DNA of 64,000 bases, from contig NW_024881507.1 of assembly GCF_019059575.1 (NCBI RefSeq), positions 1,364,001 to 1,428,000 of the forward strand. The letters are read 5' to 3'. The translations under genes and the position numbers were made by a program. This stretch comes from Amphibalanus amphitrite. Taxonomy: Eukaryota > Arthropoda > Thecostraca > Balanomorpha > Balanidae. Shown here piece by piece: positions 19,756 to 31,700 of this stretch (position 1 is its first letter; the number at the start of each line of letters is the position of its first letter). Below the pieces are notes generated by a model. It was not told the DNA's origin and ran no database searches. It was given only the letters and a program-made list of their open reading frames with translations.

Positions 19756-22700
19756 CTGTCGGGGGGAGAGAGCGGTCAGTATCGGGGGAGAGTGGGGTTA
19801 GGGTTGGGAGGAAGTTAGCGGTTAGGGTTGGGAGGGAGTAGAGATACAGTCGGGGGTGGGAGGAAGTAAGCGGTAAGGGGTTGAGTCACACACAATAAAT
19901 AGCGATCCCAGCGAATACGGAAAACAGCAACCCTATTCCAATCGCACTCACAGACAGTAACTCGTCCATCCAACTACCGTCCACACTGAAAACACAACGC
20001 AATAATATTCCACTCGGTCTGCAAACCCATGAGTTAGGAATAAGGATATCAGCATTAAGCAGTGCCAACTATCACCGTCCTCCCAACTCTGCCTCGCGCT
20101 TCCTCCCTCGCTCTGCCCCCTCCCGCTCACCGAGTCCTCCTCCTCTTCCTCATCGCTCTCCTCGTCATCGTCGCGCTTCTTCTTCAGCTCGAACGTGTTC
20201 TTCCACTGGGAGGCGTTCTCGCCCTCGCCGGCGCGGCGCAGGTTGAACTGCGGCTTGGAGCGCGGCTCCTGCTGCTTCTTCCACTCGTCCAGGGTGAGCT
20301 CCTGCGGTCCCTCGGGCTCGGCCGGCGCCTGCTCGCCCTCCTCGGCCGGCGCCGGCTCGGCAGCCGGCTCCGCCTCCGTGGCAGACTCGTCCAGGCTGGT
20401 CGGCTCCAGCGAGGCGGCGATCTCGTCCTCGACGGTGCCCCAGTTGCCACGGCCGCTGCCGTCGCGCTTGTCGACCGCCTTCACCCCGCTGCTGAGAGCA
20501 GACGGCCGCCGGCACAGTCAGTCGCGGAGGGGCACAGACGGGGGAGACCACAGTAGTAATACAGCATAGACGGCGGCCGGTACAGTCAGTCGCGAAGGGG
20601 CACAGACGGGGGAGACCACAGTAGTAATACAGTATTACAGCACAGACAGCGGCCGGTTAACAGTCAGTCGCGGGGGAGGCAGACGCAGGGGCGCGTACAG
20701 CACCCAATAGACGGTGGCGGAGGATGGACGGTTACGGTAGTACAGTACAGACGGCGGCGGTAGTCGGGCATAAACCTTGGTGACGGTACACACCACACCC
20801 AGTCGCGGATATACAGGCGCGGGTACGGGTGAAAGGGGCCCACTCAGCGCTTGTGGGGTAGGAGTAAATTAAGCACGGAGTGACTCATTCGGCAGCTATT
20901 GCGCAAACAACAAATAGTAAATGCAAACAATTCGACTTATCTGGCCATGAACTTTGCTACGATGTAACGTTAACTAAACACTGAAGAGCTGCAGCGCTGC
21001 TTCTCCTGAACAAACACGGCTATCAGATGGCTAAGCCGAAACATTTTATCCAGGCAAACAGACAGCCAGAGTACACCAGCGTGTTTGTGAGGACATTCAG
21101 CCGAACACGTCTGTATGTGGGTGGTGTAAACGCAGATAAGCCGGTAGCCCGGTGCCTACAGGGACTCGCAGCGGACGGTGAGCGCTCGTAAGAGTGGGAT
21201 GCAGGGTGCAGAGCGTGGCAGCGGTGAGGGGCCATGCTGGGCGGGCAGGCGGCAGGTCATGCGGCGGGGCAGGGGGTGCATCACCTGCGGTCCGAGCCCG
21301 ATTGCCGGTCGAACTCGCGCTTGCCGCGGAAGTCGGAGCCGCCGCCGCGTCCCCGGCCGCGACCGCGACCTCCGAATCCGCCGCGCCCCCGACCCCGACC
21401 GCGCTCGGCGCCGTCCGCCGGGTGGCCGAACCGCGGCGCGCCGCCTTCCCTGCAGGGTGGAACAGCTCCGGTCAGGGGAGAGGGCAGGACATCCAATTAG
21501 ACTGCCTTCTCCAGTCAGGAGAGGACAGCCTCAGTAGGTGGTGCCCTCCGGTCAGTGAAGGACAGCACATTCACACGGGTAGTCCGGAGCAAACGCTCCG
21601 CATACGATCAAGACGGAACTGATGCACTCGATACATACACGATTGAACCATCAGACTATGCAAAACTGAGCATTCATGAAGTGAAAGTTAGTCAACTTCG
21701 CTGCCGTACCTTTTGATAGAAACATGGCCAAACGCTTGTATTATCGCGACATGTTATGGTAATGACAAAACCCCCAGAACCCCGATGATATAACAAATAC
21801 TCGTCCCCACGACCCTTTCTCCGTTCCACAGGCGCACCCTCCCATACCCACCTGTTGTAGCTGGGGCGGTCGTCATAGTTTCTGCGATTGTTGCGTTCCT
21901 CGCGGTTCTCGGCCGGGGCTCCGAAGCCGCCGCCGCGGCCCCTGGCGGCACCACCACGGCCCGAGGCCGGCGCGCTCTCTGCTGCAAACGGTACAGAACC
22001 ATCGCGTCAGATTGTATCGCACCACACTTCGGGTGTCAGGCAGGTCATTTGGCCGGCCAGCAAGATTATTAGCACCACGCAAGAATTGCTAAGTGTTTAC
22101 GTACAGCTAGTGCAGCAATGAATGTCAAATGTAATGCGATTTGCATCGTGTGTTTCGTGTTTCAAGACCCAGATAGTCCGTACTCCGTAGTGTGATGTAA
22201 TGCTCGTTAGTCGTTACGCGGTACCCGACCCAGTCAGCGGGCGGGTATTACCGCCCCGGCCAGCTGTGAGCCGCCGCTGCAGACTGTGCCGCGAGCGCAC
22301 CCACAGCTGGCGGCGCCCCGGGAGGCGGGGGAGGGGAGGGGGAGAGACGCCGGGTCCGCCGGCGGCATGGCGGGCACGTGGAGAGCTCCGGCCGTGTCGG
22401 CGGGGTATAAATAGCTGTCGGGAGGCGCCGCCCGGCCGCGCCGGCCGTATCGGGTAGCGGCCCCGCTGCCGCCGCCCCGGACCCGGTCAGGAAGCCGTGC
22501 AGTTCCGCGAGTCACGGCTGGTGGGAGCCCAGGAGGCGATACGCCTTCAGTGCCACAACAAAACACAGCACGGCCCGACGGCAACACAGTCTAAACCAGC
22601 ACCGCCAGCTATCAGGGCTGTTATCCGGTGGCAATACCCTCGTTCATGTCAGCTGGCGCCTGGCGTTCATGTCTGCACATATACCGACCAGAAGATTACC

Positions 22701-25700
22701 GCACGCTACCGAGATAGGCAGGGTGCTCTCCCATTGCAGATGGGGAGAGCCAAAGGAATAGCAAAGATACCATGAGTCACGCTCCTATGAGCAAACTGCA
22801 CAGAGGTTAAACCCGACAAGGGTTCAATAAACTCTGGGTGAATGACGGCCATCCAAAGCACTGAACGACTCAACTGAACGACTTGTGTTTAAAGATACGG
22901 AACCAATTGCATGCCCTTTCGGTTGTAACCGACAACCGTGTCATGAATCGATGAGCAACGCCTTAATAGTCAGAAGTGTTGCTAGCCTACTATGAATAAA
23001 TGAAACAATTAACAAATTACAATACGAAATTCAATTTTGGTTTACACGAATCACACAATAAAATTGGAACAAAAACAAATAGAGGCGTCAAACTATCGCT
23101 GTCCTTCCGAGCCTCGCCAAGATACAGCTCATGCAAACACGACGGCAGACGCGCCCTTTAAAAATGACGCGTCCAATAAATACACAACTGTCTAAAACGT
23201 GACGCACTGTGCTACGCTCATATGGTTAAATTGGGTCATACTCGCTGCTTAACCCTCGCCAGGCGAGGGCCTTTTCCATAACAAGGACGGCGAGGGGGGT
23301 TGGTACGACCCCCCCTCGCGATTGGCTCCTATGGCACTTAGAAACGCCAAATTTACAGGGTAGGTGTGTCCATTGAAGATCTCGCCCCTGTGAAAGTTTG
23401 GTAATTCTACGCCAATATTTAGGGGGGTTTTGGGGGGTATGAGTGCAAAAATTTTGCTAGAACATGTCAAAAGTTTTTCGCTTATAACTTTTTACCTAGT
23501 AAAGATAGAGCAAAAAATAAAAGCACCAGTGAACTCAGGACGTCCGTGCACATCGAATGATATACTTTGTTACCAATTTAAGTGAACTCTGGAATTCAGT
23601 TGCCGCTAAGCTAGTCCAATTTTCCCCTGACCTTGTACCGGTTTTTGTGACCTGGTGACCTGACCTGAAAAGACTGGGAAGGTGCAATTTTCAGGGAAGG
23701 TGCAAAAATGTTGCCCCAGAGGGTATGCCAAATTCGCTACGCGCCGCCGTTTTTACGTTATTTGCTAAAAACCTTAGGGAGGTGCATCAACCCCCCCTCG
23801 CCGGGCGAGGGTTAAACGCCTAGCCAACGCCCAAGTTGTGGAGCAGCGATAATGATACTTGAGTTAAAGGGCGTTGTAGCGTGCGTTCGGCATCCGGAAA
23901 ACGTTATCCTTTGGATATTCTCGGTCGGAAAATTTTTGGTGACAACCTGCGTTCGGTATGCCTCGTTTAGGGAAGAATCATCCACGGGATAATATCCTCC
24001 ACTTGAGCGTTCGGCATCACGGATGTCAGCCCCATGGACGGTCACAGTAATGTGACTTACTTTTGGTTTTCGAGCTTGCAAACACCCTTACTTATTTGCA
24101 GTAGCGGCGGAACACCTTCAATTAAGGCGGGGGTCAGTGTGGCCAAATTGGTGATGTTGCGGGGAAAGTCACCCCCCAATGAAAAGTATAATGACATCCT
24201 CAGAAATTTTAAAATTACATCATCACGACGTTTTTGTCGTGAAAGCATGCATACCTATGTAGTGTAGGAATAAAGACTAAAAATGTTCCAATGGGCGATT
24301 CGCACAGTCAAACTCGTGCTGTCGCGCTTGCAATTTTTTTTTTAATCTTTAATGACAATATTCAGAGTTTTTTTTTGTACTTTCCACCAGAACTTGACGT
24401 CAGGTATAGTTTTTCCACATTATCTGTAAAAACTGCACCTAAATTGAAGTTGAAGACGAGTTTTTTTTTAAATAGTGACATCCTCGTACGACTTTTTTAT
24501 ACATCCTCCCCCTAACGCTAAACCAATTTGGCCACACTGGCGGGGGTGGGGGCACTGCCGACTTTTGGTCCCATTCTTTCCATGCAACGCCCATAGGGCT
24601 AATGTTAAAATGCCAAAATCAAAGGGGGCACGGTGCCCCGGTGCCCTCCGGCACGGTGCCCCGGTGCCCTCCCCGTTCCGCCGCCTATGCTTATTTGCGA
24701 TATTGCATCACACATAATACGTTATCACATTTTACAATTGATCTTTAAAAATCAAAAGTAAAAAAAAAAACATTTGATCACCACTATCAAAAATACATCC
24801 CACCTCAAACACGGAAGAAATCCAGCCGCCCCAGGTCCACAGATTCTCCCCAAGGAGGAATAATTATCGGGGAGAATTTTTTGTTATCGCGATACCGAAC
24901 GTGATCCCCGATAATGCTCGCTGATACCGGATATTTCTTCCTGATTTTCCGGATGCCGAACGCACGCCTAATTGTAATAGGCATTCAACCGCAAAAGGAC
25001 ATCGTCAACAAATCTCATGTCAAATCGATGGCCAGTGACGCGATGGCGAGACAAGCACATGTAAATTATACATATGTGCCTAATTAGCATGCAAAACAAA
25101 GACCATACCTATAGACAAGCACATTCAATTCGCATGTCAACACATGCGAGGATTTTTCTTTAATGACTAGGCATATTGCGATGAAGCTTAGCCTATCTGC
25201 GAGCGCCAACCGGGCGATGTGCTTCCGCTGGTGCCGCGTTACAGACAAATAACAGGGGTGACCCGCAAAGTCAGCTGGAGCCTCACCCATGAGCGCCGTG
25301 CAGATGACCCTACATCTCAATAGCAGCTGAAATGGCTGCACTCAAAGTTGTGCATGTGCATGGCCTCTCCTCCATGTTAAGACGCACTGGGATGGATGCA
25401 CTCAATGTAGGCATGCTGTTATGGACTGACTAGATGGGTGACCTTCAAGTCTATCAGGATCTCACTTTTCACTTGTGCAAGTGCTGTGCACATAATTGTA
25501 ATTCCTCATTTGTTGTCTGAACGACATCTTATTTCTGGTACTGAAATAGTTTTGTTTCCAATATAGCTCAGGCATATGACTCATACTCTGTTATCCCTCA
25601 TACTAATACCCTCGCCCACACTGTTCTTTTACGGCATCTAGCATATGGGGGGGGGGGGGGGGTCTGTTGCCTGTTCTCATCCCCAGCTGTTTGGCCTCTG

Positions 25701-28700
25701 GTTGAGCTATACAGCTTTGGGGCAAAAACGAGTATGTTGCAAAGGGCTACAGGGGCATTCCACGATAGATCGACCAAAATTTTATCAGATTTACACCCGA
25801 CCATTTTTGATTTTGATGAAATATTGTCTACAGGGTTCTCTTATGCCCTGAAGTCAATGGTGACAACGCCAGACCCCTACGGTCAGCGGTTTAGGAGATA
25901 TAGCCCCGGGCATTTTGACGAGGTCACTCTGCAGAGTGATTTTTTAGGTGCTATATCTCCTAAAGTAATGAAGGAAATGCATTAAACCTGTACATCGTTG
26001 CGATGGCGGTGAAATGGGCAATTAATTGGCCATCTCGGATTTTTAAAAAAAAATGATTTTGATTTTTAGCTGTGACGTCATCAATTTTTAAACTTTCTGG
26101 CTACCCCCCTAGTACATTAAAATTTGCCATTATTTTTGCTCAGAAATAAAGTTCCGTCAATTTCCTTTCGACTGGGAAAAAACAAAAATGGTAATCTTTC
26201 TACAAATATTTTATTTTATTTTTTGAAAATCGCACTACAAACTCTGATTTACAGAATCGGGTTATTAAGCAATATAAGACACATCTGCGAGGACCAGTTA
26301 CTTCCAAAAAGAGGTTATCTGGGTTTCGGCATATAATATTCTTCTCTTTAACCCGCGCCCGGCTGGGGGTCCTGGATTTCCACGCCCTGCTGGGGGGGGG
26401 GGTGTTTGAACACCGCCCCCCCTTCTAACTCGGCTCCTGGGCCACGTAGCGATACGCGGAAGGCGGCGTTCGAAAGAGCGTCAAAAATAATGAGGAAATC
26501 ACTTCGGTCAATTTTTTGGTCAGGTCAAAGGTCAGGTCACCAGAGGTCATTGAAGGCAAAATTTCGCCGATTTCCAGGTCGAATGTCGACAATTTCCAAG
26601 AAGCCAACGCATAACTCGGGAACCAATAGAGCTACAGCGCCGCGGAAAAGCGCATTCGATAGCCCTATTAACGCCCTTTCTGAGTAATTTTCTCAGATTT
26701 GACCTAACGTGAACGGTTTTGCCTGCAGGGGGCAAAAACTGCAAAAATAACCGATTTTTTCGGAAACAGTTTTCTGCAATAACTTTTGACCCAAGCCTTG
26801 TACGAGCTTACTTTTACCGGCATCGTGTTCCTCTCGTCAAGACGCATCGAATGAACTATAACTTGACCTTGAAAGGTCAACTTGAAAATTTGACCTCAGG
26901 TCAAGGTCATGACCTGACCGGAAAGGGTCATGTTGCATATCAGTCGATCCGTATCGTCGAGCTGAACACATCTAAGGCGTTTTCATCGCTCTAGCATGCC
27001 TCTATCAAAAGTTATTTGCGAAAAACTGTTAGATACCATTCGTGACCTAAGATGACCTCAGGGCATAAACAGGGGTCACGGACACCATTTTCATGTTCAG
27101 TGTGTCTAAACCACTTGTAATTCAGTATTTGGGAGTGTTTATAATGTCTTTCGTCCAAAAGAGGCGCATTTCAGTTTTCTCCCATTAACTTATAATGGGG
27201 AGGTCGCAAAATTGACCTGACCTTAGGTCATCGATATCAAAATTCTGAGATATACATTTTGTACATGCTATTGCTCTTAGCAATCGCTGAAAGTTTCAAA
27301 GCAATCGGTCACTCGGTGTAGCTATGACAGACATCGAAACTTTTTATGAGGTGAGGTCACTTCAAGTGACCTGGTGACCTGACCTTGAATGACCTTGGTC
27401 TGAAATTTTTACAACATGTGTAGAATTGATGTATGATAAGGTGTACCAAAAACGGCGGCGCTCCGCGCCGCCGTTTTTGAGATATTCGCGAAAAACCACA
27501 AGGGGGGTGTTCAAACACCCCCCCCCCCAGCAGGGCGCGGGTTAACTTCACTTTTGATAACAAAAAAAAAAGAACTTTAATATTACTTGCACAGGAGTCA
27601 ATATAATGGCAAAATTATACATACTTTTGAGCTGCCACAGCTGCCTTGTTTATCAACGTAGCTCAAATGACCAACCGACAGTCGATTTGCAAAGCATATT
27701 TACGAACCGACTAATTATAAACGAACAAAATAATTGGAAGTTTCAGGAAGGCAAAAGGTGGTGTAATGTGACTAGGTATTTCATCAGCGAATCATCATTT
27801 TCAACGCTGGATGCAATGAAAGCCATAAACAACGGAGTGCATTTCTATTGCAGTTGCAATAACAGACGGCAAAGCACCAAGACAGGAACGAGATCACGGC
27901 CACACAAACACACTTTTTACTTGGAACGTTTCGTCCGAGCATGCATGCTCACGACACGACCCTCATCCGTTGAGAGTTCGTGAACTCTAAGAGATGATAC
28001 AGTCACAGGTGTGCAAGTAATATTAAAGTTCTTTTTTTTTTGTTATCAAAAGTGAAGTTAAAGAGAAGAATATTATATGCCGAAACCCAGATAACCTCTT
28101 TTTGGAAGCAACTGGTCCTCGCAGATGTGTCTTATATTGCTTAATAACCCGATTCTGTAAATCAGAGTTTGTAGTGCGATTTTCAAAGAATAAAATAAAA
28201 TATTTGTAGAAAGATTACCATTTTTGTTTTTTCACAGTCGAAAGGAAATTGACGGAACTTTATTTCTGAGCAAAAATAATGGCAAATTTTAATGTACTAG
28301 GGGGGTAGCCAGAAAGTTTAAAAATTGATGACGTCACAGCTAAAAATCAAAATCATTTTTTTGAAAATCCGAGATGGCCAATTAATTGCCCATTTCACCG
28401 CCATCGCAACGATGTACAGGTTTAATGCATTTCCTTCATTACTTTAGGAGATATAGCACCTCAAAAATCACTCTGCAGAGTGACCTCGTCAAAATGCCCG
28501 GGGCTATATCTCCTAAACCGCAGACCGTAGGGGCCTGGCGTTGTCACCATTGACTTCAGGGCATAAGAGAACCCTATAGACAAGATTTCATCAAAATCAA
28601 AAATGGTCGGGTGTTAGGCCTTGGTCGATCTATCGTGGAATGCCCCTACAGGAAGCTGATGATGCCCAATTTTAATGTCCTTGGCCTTCTGTTGACCTTC

Positions 28701-31700
28701 TAGGTGATGTCAATGACCCAGGCCAAGAGAATTAGGACATACCTTACCTTACCTTACGGTATACGGGTTGTGGGAGGCCAATTTGGCCTGTGGGGCCCGG
28801 TCTCAGCGAGCTCCCAGTGCTTATCGACAGTCAGCCTCAGGTTGGGTAAGATCGGGTTCAGGTGGGAAGGCTTTGCATGATGTCAGCCCAGTGGGCATCC
28901 AGCCTGGTCTTGAATTGGTTGACTGACGTAGCTGATACGACCGCTTGCGGGAGAGCATTCCATGGGTTAATAACACGCGTACTAAAAGAGTGTCTTCGGA
29001 TGAACGTCGTGGCCCGCGGTTTCGCTAGTTTCCACTCATGGCCTCTTGTTCTTCCTGAAGTTGATCTGGTGAGCAGCTTCTCGGTGGGGACCGCCATGCC
29101 ACCATGCAGAATCTGATAGACGGCTATCATATCACCCCGTTGACGTCTGTAGTATAGCGAAGGGAGCTTCAGCGCGCGCAACCTCTCTGGATACGACAGG
29201 TGTCGGACAGTTTGTACCAGGCGAGTAGCTCTTCGTTGCACCCGCTCAACCTTCTTCTGATCCAGCTTACTAAACATGCTAGACATGCTAGAGCTTTGTA
29301 AAAGTGAGGCTGTTTTTTTAGTCTGAGGGTCCTGATTACAAATTTCCTGCAAGTTTAGATCAAAGATGATGTTCTCATGCATTTGGAGTAGGTTGGGTCA
29401 GGCCAAGTCAGGTCAACCTACAGGCACCCTGCCAGCTATCACGTGAGGTGTTAACCACCAGACAGCTTGGTAACACATTGCATAGGCTCCAAATTACCTC
29501 ATAAAGGCACCTGGGGGTATATGTGTAGATGAAGTACGGTTGGTAAGTTGGTAGGTTGTAGGTTTTAGGTTGGTAGGTGGTAGGTCACTATAGGTACAGT
29601 TAGGTCAGGTTAAATTATTTTTTTTTTCACCATACTTAATTTTCACATTTATCCAACTGCCTTGGCACCTGTCCTAAACCACCTATCAAACTTCTTCTTG
29701 TGTGGTCGGCTCCATCCAGTGGATGCAATGCTTAGCCTTTCATCAGTTACACTTTAACACTACGTCACTGGCGCCAGAGAATCGAGGGATGGTCATAGAG
29801 GATGGGCTTAAGGATGTCCTGCTGCTTCACTGATTTCTGCCTGCACTCTCATCCTGTACAGCAGATGAATCATCCAGCTGACCTGTGGGCCAGCTTCCAG
29901 TATTAGTTCCTCTGCGCTGTGGCTTCTCGGTAGAACTGCTCCACTTCTCTTCTGTACCTCTTCCCTTGCTTGTAGTAGCTCGATACATTCATAGAGAAAG
30001 TGCTCCAGTGTCTCAAGCCCATCTTTACATAGAGGACAGATGCCCTGTTCCTTTTTGTGTCGCCTGACTATTCCTCCCGCCACCCAGGAATGTCCAGTAA
30101 GTAGTTTGATCCTGGTGGCGGTCGCCAGTCTTCCTATTGCGCTGTATCTGCTGGCTGGCCAAAACTGGTCAGGGGGTTGTAGCAGTCCAGCTAGTGGCAA
30201 CAGATGCTTCATCCAGTGTAGGCTTCTCATGCTAGACGCTACCTTCCGGTATTCCTCCTCAGTGTGGTGCTGTATAGCATGGTTCAAGGCTTTGCTCCAT
30301 TTCCTTTCTTCCTGGGAAGTTGAGCCATGAATCATTTGAGTCAGAGTTGGGAGTCCTAGGTCTGCTAGCATGTCCTCCCATTGCCGAGCCAAGCTGCTCC
30401 GACGTTCCTCATTCACCGCACCGTGTAGCAGTACGTACCGGGTTAGCTCATGGTATCTTGCTGCTCCTGTGAGAAGTTTCAGAGCTTGTAAGGCCACTCT
30501 CATGATCATGATCCTGCATGGGAGTGCTCCGATCATCAGGTACACCACTGCTTTCTGTACTTTAGCAGGGAGTCCTTGCATCAAGCGATACATGCGTAGG
30601 AGCATTCCCTCCATATACATTAGGTCTGCTCTTGAGAATCTTGTTACAGCGAGACTGTAAGTCAGCACTGGTTCTGCATAGACTCGCCAGGTTGTATACA
30701 GAGTGAGTGGACTCATCCTCGTTATGTTCATACCATGGCTACAGTGTGCATACATGGCTCGCCTGGCCTTTTTCATGCCTTCTTCTATTCTTTTTCTGGT
30801 TACTCCTCTTAGGTTTAGGTTAGGTTTAGGTTTAGTCTCGTGAGCTGGTGTCAGACCAGGTCTGTTTGGTGCTCACATCATGACAAGACTTTCGGATCAG
30901 GTTGAGGAAACTGTGGCCCAGCGCAGCTTATCAAAGTTATTTTTGAAACTGTTGGTTGTTGAAGATTCAACCACTTCCTTGGGTAGCTGGTTCCACAGGT
31001 TTACTACTCGGTTTGAGAAGAACTTAAGTCTTGAAACATGTTTTGCCCTTTTCTTTACAAGCTTAAGTTCATGTCCTCTTGTTCTGCCCTGATGTGTCAC
31101 CTCAAAGAACTGCTCATGATTCACTTCTACTTTTCCAGTCAGGAGCTTGTAGGTCTCAATCATGTCACCTCTACGTATCCTGTCCTCGATACTGGATAGT
31201 TTTAATGTACGGAGGCGATCCTCATACGACATATTTCTAATTGCCTTTACCAGTTTGGTTGCCCGTCTTTGCACCCGTTCCAGAGTCTTCATATCCTGGA
31301 CAGTGTGTGGACCCACTGCCTGGATGCAGTATTCGAGATGGGGACGAACATAAGTGGTAAACAGTGACTTGAAATTTTTCACATCGATCCTGTCAAACGC
31401 ATTCCTCAGGAGACGGAGGGCTGTCATTCCTCTGTTGGCTGCCCATTGACAGTGTCTACTTGGCTTTAAGTCATTTGAGACAAAGACTCCAAGGTCCTTC
31501 TCTATTTCGGTCTCTTGAAGCTTTACGACGGTGTCATTGGCGTCCTTCATAAAGTAGTCTGTCCTTAAATTGTCCGTTCCACAGTGCATTATCTTGCATT
31601 TTCCAGGATTGAGTTTCAAGAGCCAATCCTTTGACCAATCACTCAGTACATTCAGGTCTTCTTGCAGCCTGAGAGGATCATGACTGTCTTGTAAAGTACT

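Larger units (their letters stand above)
25750..28646. mobile_element. Long-terminal-inverted-repeat element (~600-650-bp arms)
   Basis: Left arm 25750-26347 plus 27542-27590 and right arm 28009-28646 are near-identical reverse complements. The outer ends are GGGGCATTCCACGATAGATC and its complement, with TACA on both sides, a possible 4-bp target duplication. The 418-bp loop holds one 125-codon open frame of unknown nature. The left arm is interrupted by the TTAA element at 26348-27545. The superfamily is not clear; no transposase is recognisable. Confidence 0.85.
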
